This document shows, in pieces, positions 1 to 12,552 of a DNA stretch of 64,000 nucleotides; the first letter of the stretch is position 1; each line of letters opens with the position of its first letter. The stretch comes from Campanula takesimana (Eukaryota; Streptophyta; Magnoliopsida; Asterales; Campanulaceae), in NCBI GenBank assembly GCA_026119855.1, contig JAOWBW010000249.1, positions 310,001-374,000 of the forward strand, read 5' to 3'. The notes under the pieces are model-generated. The model was given only the letters and a program-made list of their open reading frames with translations. It was not told the origin of the DNA and made no database searches. The translations under genes and the position numbers were made by a program.

Positions 1-106
1 TTGATTTGCAAAAAGGGTTTGAAAAGTTTTTTAAAACGCTATTCACCCCCCCCCCCCCCCCACCTCTAGCATTTTTCATACCCTTGTTGACCCTTTGGGA
101 CCAACA
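1..106 (+). repeat. End of 5' LTR of the Copia element
   Basis: The sequence runs through a C-homopolymer in a CTATTCACCCC context and ends GGGACCAACA, two bases before the primer-binding site. The same LTR ending recurs at 44,130-44,189. Only the last 106 bases are inside the window. Confidence 0.75.
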
Positions 107-108
107 AG

Positions 109-120
109 TGGTATCAGAGC
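109..120 (+). other. Primer-binding site (initiator tRNA-Met)
   Basis: TGGTATCAGAGC is complementary to the 3' end of plant initiator tRNA-Met and sits directly after the LTR end. It primes minus-strand DNA synthesis in this element class. Confidence 0.9.
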
Positions 121-180
121 AAACACCTTCATAAAACTTGTTTTGTTTTTCAAGCTTAACAGCTTGGGTGCCGATTCAAG

Positions 181-2456
181 ATGGCTTCAAAATATTGGGC
201 AATGGCTAACTATTCACATGTTCCAGTGCTGAATGAAGATCATTTCGAAATCTGGAAGCACTGCATGCTCACTCATTTTTCTTCTATCGGCGAGATCCTC
301 CACGACATCGTTCTTGAAGGACCCTACATTCCAATGAAGGCTAATCCTGATGCTGCTACAAATAAGGAGAATCCTACCATCAAGAAGAACAAGGAGGAAT
401 GGACTGATGAAGAAAAGAAATGGGTTGGCTATGATGGAAGAGCAAGGAACATCATTCTTATCACTCTTGATCTCTCCACGCACAATCAAATTGTGAGCGA
501 TGGAACTGCAAAGGAACTATGGGACGCTATTGAAGGATATGTGAATGGAGACAAAGTAAGCAAGGAAAACAAAAGATTTGTGGTGCAAAGAAAATTCAAC
601 TGCTTCATGAGAAAGGATGGTGAAACCTTGAGACAAACTTATGATCGCTTCTGTGCTGTTGTAAACTCTTATAAATCTCTTGGAACTACCTTCACCAATA
701 AAGAAGTGAATTCTCAATTCTTAGATGCACTAGGTTCCAAATATGTGCACAAGGCAAGTCATCTGGAAGATTCTGGATTTCTAGATACTTGGCCTCTGCG
801 CAGCTTATACGCTAACTTAAAAGTGTATGAGCTAAAGCTTGATCGAATTGACGAAACTGAAGGCAAAGGAAAACTTGTTTCCTATGTTGCGCAAAAGGAA
901 CCTGCGCCTGCTCAAACCTCAGACAAAGTCTCTACTTCCTCTTTACTTGAAATGGATGATGATGATTTCGCTATGTTCGTTAAGCGATTCCAAAAATTCA
1001 GAAAATTCTCTAAACCTGGATCCTCGAGCAAACCACCTGCTAAATTCTCTCGTGGCAGAGACTCAAAGAAAGATGAAGAGTTGGTCTACTACAACTGCAG
1101 AAAGCCCGGTCATTTTGCTTCAAAATGTCCCACTCCAAAATATTAGTACATGAAGAGGAATACTGCGCAGAGGTCATCAAGGCAGCGCGGAATGATTGCT
1201 GAAGAAGACTGCGCTGAAAAGGAACTGAAGACTTGGATAGAAACGGACACTGAAGACAGTGATGATGACTCCTCTGAGGATGGACTGCTCTGCCTGGTGG
1301 CCAATGCCGATTCAGACAATGATCCCGATGTGGACACAAAGGCTGCGCCAAGGACAATTCAAAAGAAAGGTCCCACTATCACAGAACTGGTGGAAATGGG
1401 ACATCTGACTCCAAGCAGACAGAATGGCAAGTACTTGTTTGCCAGAGCAGACCTATCAAAGAAATTTGTAGCTGCGCCTCCGCGCAAAGAATCTCTTGAA
1501 ATTCCTGCTTAAATTGTAATAGAAAAGAATGACTCTGCTGCTGAGCGCGAGTCTATTTTTCAGCAAACTGAAAAGGTAATAAGAAATTTAATTCTATGAA
1601 AGAAGCAGTGGACTTATCAATTGGAGAAATTTCACAGCTTAAGACGGAGAAAACTCTTTTAAAATCTGAGATCACCCTCCTTAAGGAGCAGATTAAGAGC
1701 ATGACTCCTCTTACTGAAAAGAACCGTTTTCTTACAGATCAAAATGCGCTATTTAAAGTAAGAAACGAAGAATTGGCTGCTCAAGTAGCTGATCTCACAA
1801 AGATCACTGATGAGTGGACAAAATCTCGTGTCACTATGGACCAAATTCTAGAATCCCAAAAAGCCAGTGGAGACAAGGAAGGCTTGGGGTTCTCAACTAG
1901 TGATAACTTTAAATGCGCAGTTTGCTCTGAAAAGGAAAAGGAGTTTACACCACAGCAAACTATTGAAATTCCTAAAGCAAAGCACTCTGCTTCAATGGGT
2001 AAAAGACAGGAGAAAGTCCAGAGACAAAATTTCCCTTATGTCTACCCAGAAATGCAAACTGGAAAAGCCAAGGGTAAGGCTAAAGCTGAACCTGCGCATG
2101 ACAACTCATATTCTGACTATGGTTGCGCTTCAACTTCAAATGCCAAATCTGCGCAAAAGGGTCATGCGCATGAAAGCCATGCGCCTCAACGCCAGATGCG
2201 CATTCTTAAGAAAAGCGCACCCAAACCTCAGAAAATGATATTTGTCAAAGCAAGTTCATCTGCTCCAGTAAAGAATGCTGCACCAAAGAAAAGTAAAGAG
2301 TTTGTAAAAACCCAATCTATAAGTGGCTTTCATCATTGTGTTGTGTGTGATGGTTTAGGTCACAAGGCTGCAGAATGCCTTTTGCGATTTGCTCCTAATG
2401 CCAAGGGACGTAAAAATCCTAAGGTCAGACAGGAGTGGGTTGTCAAAAGTTGCTAA
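181..2456 (+). pseudogene. Copia gag, broken
   Basis: The gag precursor forms the virus-like particle. The 181-1,146 segment is a UBN2-type gag ending in a zinc knuckle (CRKPGHFASKC; its first Cys is replaced or displaced in YYNCRKPGH). A TAG at 1,144 interrupts it, and the same frame resumes through an acidic serine-rich stretch to 1,512. A frame change follows, then 1,596-2,456 holds a Lys/Glu/Leu-rich coiled coil and a second knuckle (CVVCDGLGHKAAEC). The acidic block, coil and second knuckle are typical of SIRE-like gags. It is broken by one stop and at least one frameshift, so no full product is expected. Confidence 0.75.
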
Positions 2457-2493
2457 CTCTAGGACCCAAAAATAAAGGGGACCTACGTTCTTA

Positions 2494-5400
2494 ATGTCTA
2501 TTTTTCAGGTCTCCTGCTTCACTGCGCACTCTTCACAAGCTAAAGCGCATATATGGTACCTCGACAGTGGATGTTCTAGACACATGACTGGAGATGTCAC
2601 CGCTCTTGAAGATGTGCATGAAGGAAGAGGTCCGTCAGTAACGTTTGGAGATAACAACAAAGGGCACATAGTTGGATATGGAAGATTCAGAAAAGATAAA
2701 GTGTGCATTGAGAAAGTTGCGCTCGTAGAAGGTCTCAAGCACAACCTGCTCTCCATATCACAATTCTGCGATAAAGGTTTGGAATGTCACTTCACTGCAA
2801 CGCACTGCTATATCAAAGATGGCATATCCGGACTGACTTTGCTCACAGGGACTCGTAAGACAAATGTTTACATTATTGATCTTACTGCTATAGATTCTAT
2901 CACTAATCTCTGTTTTGTAGCAAAGAATGTAAGTGAAAGCAGCTGGCTATGGCATAAGCGCTTAAGTCATTTGAACTTCAAGTATTTGGATAAGCTAGGA
3001 AGGGAAAATATTGTCAAAGGACTTCCGAAAGTAGCTGACCATCATGACAGAAAATGCGCAGCATGCCAGCTCGGTAAACAACCTAAGCAGTCTTTCTCCA
3101 GCAAGATTGCCTCCTCAACTTCCAAATGTTTACAACTACTTCACATAGACTTGTTTGGACTGGTCACCACCGCGAGCATTGGAGGAAACAAATATACTTT
3201 AGTTGTGGTGGATGACTACTCAAGATACACATGGGTCGAAATGATGATATCCAAAGATGACTGCTATGATATCTTGACTGCACTATTTCGAAAGCTCCAA
3301 ACTCAAAAGGAAGACGACATCGTGAGCGTTAGATCAGACAATGGAACTGAATTCAAGAATAACGGTGTTGCTCAATACTGCGATGACCATGGAATTGATC
3401 ACAATTTCTCTGCTGCTGGAGTTCCTCAACAAAATGGCGTTGTGGAAAGAAAGAATCGCACGTTGATTGAGGCTGGAAAAACAATGATAGCTGAAGCTAA
3501 GCTTCCAAAGTATTTCTGGGGAGAAGCTTTCAACACTGCTTGCTTTACTCAGAATAGATCCCTCATCAACAAAGCCTACAACAAGACTCCATATGAGCTA
3601 TGGAGAGGAAGAGCGCCCAACATTGCTTTCTTCAAGATTTTTGGCTGCAAATGCTATATTCTCTACAATGGCAAAGATCATAGAGGTAAATTCGACGCCA
3701 AAGCAGATGAAGGTATTTTTGTTGGGTATGCCAAACATTCTAAAGCTTTTCGTGTTTTTAATAGAACTACTCTAGTAATTGTTGAATCCGTACATGTTAC
3801 TTTTGATGAGCATTCTCTCCTTGAGCCACATTTGGCTCCAAATGATTCTGATGATTCTGGTGAGAATGTTGAGACAGGTACGCAGCCTCAAACTTCACCT
3901 GCGCAGAATGATAATCAAGTTGATCAAAACCAGAATCAAGGAAGCCCATCTCATACGCATACACTAGATGCTGCGCTAGAAGTAACGACTCCTGATGCGC
4001 AAACACCTCCTCTTGCGCATGCTGTTTCTCCACTTCAGCAAATCACTTTTGATGATCTCGATGCTGGAGCAAATGAAGTACCCATTAAAGATCTTCGTAT
4101 TCCTACCACTCAACCTAACTTACCTCCTGAGGTTCGTGAAGCTAGAGATCATCCAACTTCAAATATCATTGGTGATCTCAATGTAGGGGTTCGTACTAGG
4201 AGAGCATCAAACTTTGATGATGAATATCACTCCTTTATCTCTCAAATCGAACCAAAGAAGATTGATGAAGCACTCCAAGATTCAAGCTGGGTTACTGCTA
4301 TGCAAGAAGAGCTTAATCAATTTGAGCGCTGCAAAGTTTGGACCTTAGTACCCAGACCTCATGACCAAGGAGTTATTGGTACAAAATGGGTATTCAGAAA
4401 CAAGATGGATGAGAATGGAAGCATCACCAGAAACAAAGCAAGGTTGGTTGTGCAAGGCTATAGGCAAGAGGAAGGAATCGATTACGATGAAACGTTTGCG
4501 CCTGTAGCAAGACTAGAAGCTATCAGAATTTTCTTAGCTTATGCCTCTCACAAGAAATTCAAGCTTTATCAAATGGATATGAAGAGCGCATTTCTCAACG
4601 GTGAACTCCAAGAGACGGTCTACGTAGCTCAACCTCCTGGATTTGAAGATAGCAGATTTCCAAATCACGTCTTCAAGCTTCAGAAAGCTTTGTATGGACT
4701 TAAGCAGGCTCCAAGAGCATGGTACGATACTCTATCAAAATTCCTGCTAGAGAAAGGCTTCAAGCGCGGTAAAATCGATACAACTCTTTTTATTGCGAAG
4801 TATAATGATCATTCTTTACTTGTCCAAATTTATGTCGATGATATTATATTTGGTTCTACTAATAAGTTACTTTGTAAGCGCTTCGAGAAGCTCATGAAAA
4901 GCAAGTTTGAAATGAGCATGATGGGAGAACTCACATTTTTCCTCGGACTTCAAATCAAGCAATTGAATGATGGCATCTTCATAAATCAAGCCAAGTACAC
5001 AAGGGACTTAATCAAGAAATTTGGACTTGAGAATGCTAAAGCATACGACACTCCAATGGCTACGGGCAATAAACTTGATAAAGACTTGAAAGGTAAGAAA
5101 GTTGATCAAACTTTATATCAAGGTATGATTGGCTCTCTCCTTTATTACTGCAAGTAGGCCAGATATTATGTTTAGTGTCTGTGCGCGCTATCAAGCGGAC
5201 CCTAGAGAAGCGCACTTAACTGCTGTTAAACGCATTATTCGTTATCTTTCTGGAACTGTTAACCTTGGACTTTGGTACACCAAAGATTCGAATTTCGATT
5301 TGCTAGGTTATTCAGATGCAGATTACGCAGCATGCACAATTGACAGGAAGAGCACAAGTGGAACCTCTCATTTCCTTGGAGATCGACTTGTTGCGTGGGC

Positions 5401-5767
5401 AAGCTAGAAACAAGCTGCTGTGTCCATCTCCACTACAGAAGCTGAATACATTGTTGCTGGAAGCTGCTGCTGCCAAATCCTATGGATGAAGCAACAACTA
5501 GTGGATTATGGAATTAATGAAGGAAATTGCCCAATCTTCTGCGACAATATGTCCACCATAGCAGTCTCCAACAATCCTGTCATGCATTCAAAGACAAAGC
5601 ACATCGACATCAAATATCATTTTCTCAAGGAACACGTGGAAAAAGGAAATATACACTTAGAGCACGTGGGCACAGATAATCAAATTGCTGATATCCTCAC
5701 AAAGGCTCTTGACGCAAAAAGATTTGTCTTCTTGAGAGGAGAAATGGGTATGCTTGAACTAAGCTAA
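2494..5767 (+). pseudogene. Copia pol polyprotein, broken
   Basis: The longest open part (2,494-5,157) shows in order: aspartic protease DSG (in WYLDSGCSRHMTG), the GAG-pre-integrase zinc motif (HKRLSHLN...CAAC), an integrase core with HIDLFG, SDNGTEF and the catalytic Glu in GVVERKNRTL, then reverse transcriptase with YVDD near residue 780. RNase H follows in two frame-shifted pieces, 5,129-5,407 (SDADYA) and 5,420-5,767 (TTEAEY, DNMS). It is broken by a frameshift near 5,150 and a TAG at 5,405. Codon use is AT-rich apart from the TGCGCA words. No envelope-like frame follows. Confidence 0.85.
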
Positions 5768-7149
5768 CTTGTCCATATAATTTGTCAATACTAATATTTT
5801 TGTGTTTGCTTGATAAGTTTTTAAAGCTTAATATTTCATGCATCTGCGCAGCCACTGCGCAGTAAGTTAATGCGCATGAAAAATTAAGTTGGGATTTGAA
5901 AAATCTTTGCACAATATTCGCTCTGTGCAAAACGACATGCGCACTTCTAAGTGGACCGCAGGTAAGTACTCTATTCATTAGATTTTGCACATAGGTCCTT
6001 GACAGAAAAGTCAACGCTTAGTCACAAAGGTACTTATGCAATTCAAATTTTCCCGCGCCTTTATTTTTTTTTATTTTGGGAAATTACCTTTTTACCCCTG
6101 CGCATGTCTCATTGTCATTTAATGCAAACTGCGATTAATGACAGCGCACCTTGCGAATGTCTGCTCACCATTTAATGAGGAAGGTGATGCGACAGCAGTC
6201 AGCTTCTATTCGCTGACACACGCGCGCGCAAAGACTGCGCACGCGCGTCCCCCATTCGGCCACGTCACCCTGCTAACGTGCGCCCGTCCTTTCACTGACT
6301 CAGCATTTATGAGGAAGTTGACTCGACAGTGACTAGCTTAGGACTTCACACTCACGCACAAGAGAAGGAACATAGAATGGCTGGTCCAAAGTGAAGAGAG
6401 GAAGAATTCCAGAGGATCGCAGATGTCTTATCAACCTGCGCCCAACAGCATCCTGGTTGAGATCTTGCGGATTGACTTCCGATCCACAAATGAAATAGAA
6501 GGGATTCTGCGCAAAACAAAGAATAGGAATTAGAAATTATGTTGCGCATAGAGCTTTGCGCATGCGCAGATAACGCATGGGTACCTATGCGCAGTAACTC
6601 CATACAAAAGATAGCATAAAAGTAATGCGCAAAGCCAAGCAAGCATGCGCAAAACGTAAACACTAGGCAATTCTTATGCGAACCAAAGCATAAGAGAAAA
6701 ATCAAGAGAATGAAGAACACGAAATGAACTGTTCAAGAACACGAAGTACAGCAAGAATTCCAAAAATCAAAAGTTGTCCAAATCCAATAAACAATACATC
6801 GAAATGACCGCATGAACAGGACGAAGTTATATAGTCAACAACATTAAAACAAACCCAGAAATTTAGAATAACTGTTCGTCTGATATGGAGGTTTTTGGAC
6901 AAAAAATTTTGCAGAAAACACTTAAAAAGAGTATTAATCATGAAATAAATTACATGAGAGAGTAGATCAGGGAAAAACGAACACAACACAACAATCGATT
7001 TCAAAAATGATCAACAAACAAGCACGCAATCACAAAGGGGAGCTTGTAAAGCTGTAAACCCTAACAATGGCGGAAATTAAAAAGCAGAGAAAGAAATCAT
7101 ACCATATCTTTGACGACAGGTTGGGGAGGAGGATGTTCTTATTGTTCTT
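5768..7149. other. Non-coding tail of Copia element and unassigned junction
   Basis: No credible gene is present. From 5,845 to 6,650 there are 13 copies of TGCGCA, like the coding part upstream, so this stretch probably belongs to the same element. From about 6,690 to 7,149 the sequence is AT-rich and unassigned. It stops abruptly where homology to the Gypsy LTR begins. Confidence 0.5.
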
Positions 7150-8431
7150 GTGCAGTTGGTCCAGTCGGGTAGGGTGGGCGACCACCCAAAATGGGGCGTG
7201 CGGCCGCACAACTATCTGGAAGGTTTTTGTCTTGGTTGAAGGGTATAGTGGGCGACCGCACAACCAGAAATGGGCGGCCGCCCAGTGGTTACTGAAAGTT
7301 TATACTTGTTCTTTTTGTGTGATTTAAGAGTGTGGTTCGGTCTAGGTTTTGTGTACTATCCTAGTTGACCTTTATGAACATCTTGGTACACTTTAGTGTT
7401 AGAAATGGGTCCTTTGTGATCAAATATATGATGGAATTTGATTAAGTGTTAATTGGGATTTTGGAACATCTTCTTGATGTATTTTTGGTTTGACTTATCT
7501 TTATGATGACCATTTGGCATGGTTCCCTACTTTGGAATCATTGGTTGTTTATCGAGCTAGTATTTTATTACTTAGCCTTTATTTGAAAGTCCAACTGGTA
7601 CTTGTGTTCGAGTCAGGCAATAGGGAATATTATAATGGCACACGAGCCGAGTCCAGTATGATATTGTCCATTGGTCCTTCTTTCCCTTCCATATGGCCTT
7701 GGTTGGGATGAGCTAGCTCCCTTGAGTGAGTATTCTAGCTAGTTCGTTTTGGGTTATGACTTTGTGTCATATTCCCCTTGTTACTATTGGTTTCATGGTT
7801 CCGGTACCGGGGGTTTCTCTTCAGCTGTTATGCTACTATGGTTGATTGGTTGATCGGTTGGTCCTGCGCAGGGATTCTTTATTATATCCGTTTGGTGAAA
7901 CCTTGGCTTAGTATCCTTCGTAACTTGTTTATTTCCGCTGCTATCTGTTAACAGTTATATGCTAAGTGCTATGTGGGACTTATTATTGTTTATTGCATAA
8001 TAACTTGTCATATAGTTGCATAAGTGACTTGTTGAGATTTATCTCACCCCCTTTCTTTTAAACTTTGTTTCCTTAACCCCCCCCCCCTCACAGGAGGAAA
8101 GTGATAGGACTCGCTGATCACGAGAAGGACGTCGAGAGTGTTCATGACTTTTGGCAGGTTGTTATTCGGTTTACATTGTTATCAAATGTATAACCTATGG
8201 GATAGTATTACCAAACAGACGTCATTAAGAGTTGTACTTTTTGGTATTTTGGTGTAAGCTTGTGGAGTTTATATTAGTTGTATTATATTGTTGTTAAGAA
8301 TGGATTTCTAAAACTGTGTATCATATCTTTTGTTATAAAGAGAAATTTTTATCTTCATCATTTTGGTGTTTTATTTATTAAGTCGACGTCCAGCTCGCGA
8401 ATTCCCGGCCTGCGGGGTCGGGGTCGCGACA
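7150..8431 (+). repeat. 5' LTR of outer Gypsy, 5'-truncated
   Basis: Homologous to 23,072-24,351. The first 729 bases of the LTR are missing and replaced by unrelated sequence. It ends GGGTCGCGACA and is followed directly by GTTGGTATCAGAGC, the primer site. The CG-rich palindromic words at 7,174-7,285 are near the new left edge. Confidence 0.88.
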
Positions 8432-8553
8432 GTTGGTATCAGAGCTTTGGTTTAGCTCTAAGTATAAGTTATAGGTGGACTAGAATGACCTAAGAGGGTA
8501 GTTGTGTTCGGAGTGAGTAACGATGAGTGTTTTATGCAGGTATTTATTTGAAA

Positions 8554-9603
8554 ATGGTTGGAACGAGGAGTGGAGAAGGTCATATTGGTTCTTCAATTCA
8601 CGAGGAAGCACGAGAGGAAGCCCGTATGATGTATCAGGGTATGTTTGAAGCGGCCTTTAAAGCTATGCATGACCAGAGGGCGAGAGAGGAACAAGCACCA
8701 CCACCACCAAGGCAAGGGTTAGAGTAATTCCTGGAATTGAAACCAGTTGAATACAATAGAGAGCCGGATGTGAAAAAGGCAGAATTATAGATAGAGTCAA
8801 TGGAGAAAATCTTTAGTGTGTTCGGTTGCGCGGGAGAGGGCAGAGTAAGGTTCACAGCCTATAAGCTGGTTAGAGCTGCAGAACACTGGTGGAATGCTTT
8901 GAAGACAAGTTGGGATGAAACTCACGTACCGTATACCTGGGAACTGTTTATAAGGAAATTCAGAGAGCACTTTATTCATTTAGTTGATCAGAACAGGAAA
9001 GAGATTGAGTTCCTAAACTTGGAGCAGAACTTTTTGAGAGTAGCTCAATATTCGGCTAAGTTCAAAGAATTAGCTAGGTATTGTAGCTATCTTGTAACAA
9101 CCGAAGAGCAGAAGGCGATGAGGTTCATCAGAGGTTTGAGAACAACTATCAGAACTCAGCTAATCGCTCAGAGAATTCAGATTTATCAGGATGTTGTAGA
9201 TCGTGCCTACTTGGTAGAACAAGACATCGGAGAGCACAAGAGGAAGACAGGGGTAATTAACACGGGTAGACAAGGAGGTTAGATCAGATCAGAACCACAA
9301 CAACGTTTGGATAACCGAGGAAATTCGGGAGGACAGTCACAATTTAGAGGGAAACCAATAATAAGGAATCCAGGCACTACTTCGGGGAACCAAGGGAATC
9401 AGAATAGAAGACTCTGTACTTACTGTCAGAGGGAAGGACATTCTGAGGACAGATGTTGGAAGAAGCAGGGTAAATGTACAAATTGTGGTCAGATGGGACA
9501 CTTTGAGAGGGATTGTCTGAAACTCAAAAATCAACCACCGGGAACAGGAGCTGGTACTTCACAAGGCCAGAAGAGAGATGCAATAGGGAAGCCTAAGGTT
9601 TAA
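8554..9603 (+). pseudogene. Outer Gypsy gag, broken
   Basis: This is a retrotransposon gag domain (the AAEHWWNALKTSW region near 8,875) followed by two CCHC zinc knuckles, CTYCQREGHSEDRC and CTNCGQMGHFERDC. In-frame stops at 8,725, 8,788 and 9,280 break it. All are of the kind produced by C-to-T changes on one strand or the other, as expected when methylated cytosines decay. Confidence 0.8.
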
Positions 9604-9618
9604 ATAAGAGTTTTTGCT

Positions 9619-12552
9619 ATGAACCAACAGCAGGCTACTGATGATCCTTCAGTGATAGGAGGTATTATTTCTATGAGTAGTGTGAGCGCTCGTGCACTAG
9701 TAGATCCAGGATCATCGCATTCATATATATCCGTGCACTTTGCTTCTTTGCTAAATGCTTCATCTGAGTCCTTACCTTATGTGTTAGAGGTGTCAACTCC
9801 TATGGGAGAGTGTTTGGTTACTGATCAAGTGTTTCGTGCATGTGATGTGTTTATTTGTGGTCATGTTTTGTGTGCGGATTTAGTAGTTCTTCCGATACAA
9901 GACTTTGACATCATTTTGGGTATGGATTGGCTGAGCAAATTTCATGCTTCAGTTGATTGTCGTAGAAAGGTCGTTACTTTTTCTATTCCTAATATGCCTA
10001 AGTTTGTTTTTGAGGCTATTCCTTTGGGTAGAAATATTCGTATAATTTCTTATGTGAAAGCTAAGAAATTGTTGCATCGTGGTTGTGAGGGTTATTTGGC
10101 TAGTGTGCTAGATACTAAGAAAGAATTACATGGGTTAGAAAGTGTTCGGGTAGCTAGAGAATTACCTGATGTTTTCTCTTCTGTGTATGATATGTCACCC
10201 GATCGAGAGATAGAGTTCTGTGTGGATTTATTACCAGGTACAGCTCCGATCTCGAAAGCACCTTATAGAATGGCTCCAGCAGAGTTGAAAGAACTTAAGG
10301 TCCAGTTGCAGGAGTTGCGTGATAGAGGATTTATACGACCTAGTGTTTCACTGTGTGGAGCACCGGTTTTGTTTATGAGGAAGAAAGATGGTTCGTTGAG
10401 GTTATGTATTGATTACATGAAGTTGAATCAGGTAACGGTGAAGAACAAGTATCCTCTACCGCATATTGATGATTTATTCGATCAACTTCAGGGGTCAGTG
10501 GTATTTTCTAAACTTGATTTGAGGAGTGGATACCATCAGTTGAAAATTCGATCGTAAGACATTCCGAAGAGTGCTTTTCGCACCCGATATGGTCACTATG
10601 AGTTCTTAGTTATGCTGTTTGGGTTGATTAATGCACCAGCTGTGTTTATGGACTTGATGAACAGGATTTTCCATCCTTATCTTGATACATTCGTAGTGGT
10701 ATTCATTGATGATATACTTGTCTATTCTAAATCTCGAGAGGAGCATGAGCAACATCTGAGGACAGTTTTGACAGTACTCGCAAGAGAACTGTTATTCACG
10801 AAGTTTAGTAATTGTGAATTTTGGCTCGAGGAAATTTCTTTTCTGGGACATGTTATTTCTAATAAAGGAGTTTCGGTAGATCCTTCGAAGATTGAGGCGA
10901 TAGTTGATTGGAAGCGACCAAAAACAGTAACTGAGGTCAGAAGTTTTCTGGGGTTAGCAGGGTATTACAAGAGGTTTATAGAAGGGTTTTCACAGATTGC
11001 TACACCGATGACTCAGTTGACTCAAAAGAATGTTCCATTTGAGTGGACCGAAAAGTGTAACAACAGTTTTGAGGAGCTGAAGAAGAGGTTGACTAATGCA
11101 CCGATATTAGCATTGCCTAATGGGAACGATGATTTACTGATTTATAGTGATGCATCGAAGGAAGGATTGGGTTGTGCCTTAATGCAAAATGGGAAAGTTA
11201 TCGCATATGCTTCGAGGAAGTTGAGTCCGAGTGAACAGAATTATCCTACTCACGACATGGAATTGGCAGCTATTGTTTTCGCTCTTCATAAGTGGAAGCA
11301 TTATCTTTACGGAGCAAAATTCGAGATCTTCACGGACCACAAAAGTTTGAAGTATCTTTTTTCTCAGAAGGAACTGAATAACCGATAGCGCAGATGGATG
11401 GAACTTCTTAAGGACTACGATTGTACCATTTTTTATCATCCAGGAAAGGCGAATGTAGTAGCTGATGCTATTAGTAGAAAATCATATATGGCTTCGATGA
11501 GGTTCGAGAGTGGAAGATGTTAGAAGATGTTCGGGATTGGTGTCCTCGGGAATCGAGACACTGGGCTATTTTTGTGAACATTAGGGTATCTCCAACCCTA
11601 ATTAAGAGAATAAAGGAAGCTCAGAAAGAAGATCCGGAGTTAGTAAAAATAATGGGTAAAATGAATGAGAAGAACTTTGAGGATTTTTCTATCAGTTCGA
11701 ATGGAGTGTTGACTTTTTGTGGACGTATGTGTGTACCTGATGTCGATGGGATAAAGAGACAAGTTTTAGATGAGGGTCATAAATCGAGATACACTATTCA
11801 TCCCGGGAGTACGAAGATGTATCAAGATTTGAAGCAACAATTCTGGTGGAACAACATGAAGAGAGAAATAGCTGAGTATGTATCAAAGTGTTTAACTTGT
11901 CAGCAGGTCAAAGCTGAGCATCAGAGACCCGCAGGACTACTTTAGCCATTAGAGATTCCGGAGTGGAAATGGGAACATGTGACTATGGACTTCGTTACGG
12001 GATTACCTCGTACCTGTAGGAAATATGATAGTGTTTGGGTAATTGTGGATAGATTGACCAAGTCTGCTCATTTCTTACCAATTGATATTAGATACTCGAT
12101 GGAAAATCTTGCGACCCTTCATATTAATGAGATAGTGAGATTACATGGGGTTCCGGTTAGTATTGTATCAGATCGAGATCCGAGGTTTACTTCCAGATTT
12201 TGGCAAGCGTTACAGAAAGCTTTGGGTACAGATTTGAGGTTCAGTACAGCTTTTCATCCTCAAACTGACGGTCAATCCGAGAGGGCTATTCAGATTCTAG
12301 AAGATATGTTACGAGCTTGTTCGGTAGACTTTTCTGATTCTTAGGATATGCATTTACCTTTAGTGGAATTTTCCTATAATAACAGTTATCAGACTAGCAT
12401 TGAGATGGCTCCTTATGAGGCTTTGTATGGAAGAAAATGTAGATCACTTATCTGTTGGGATGAGATCGGGGAAGCGAATATATGGGGTATTGATTTGATT
12501 CAGGATTCAGTCGAGAAAGTCAGAATTATTCGGGATCGATTGAAGACAGCCC
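9619..12552 (+). pseudogene. Outer Gypsy pol, first part, broken
   Basis: Order: retropepsin (ALVDPGSSHSYI near 9,690), reverse transcriptase (KYPLPHIDDL, FIDDILVYS near 10,700), RNase H (IYSDASKEGLGC near 11,145), integrase zinc finger (H...CLTCQQVK near 11,900) and integrase core (MDFVTGLP, SDRDPRF, HPQTDGQSER). Stops at 10,555, 11,386, 11,943 and 12,342 break it. The reading frame is cut inside the integrase C-terminal region by the inner element and continues at 21,817. Confidence 0.87.

Larger units (their letters stand above)
1..6690 (+). mobile_element. Ty1/Copia retrotransposon, SIRE-like, decayed
   Basis: The order is LTR end, tRNA-Met primer site, gag, protease, integrase, reverse transcriptase, RNase H, which is the Copia order. 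The long gag with a coiled-coil region and a second zinc knuckle resembles the SIRE lineage. The left LTR is cut by the window edge. I find no 3' LTR after the pol stop at 5,767. The right limit is inferred from the TGCGCA motif, which is dense from the gag through about 6,650 and then stops. No intact reading frame survives. Confidence 0.8.

Noticed and set aside
6138..6332. Envelope-like gene after the Copia pol
   Set aside because: Some SIRE elements have one, but this frame is short, has no membrane segment and is mostly TGCGCA/CGCGCG words.
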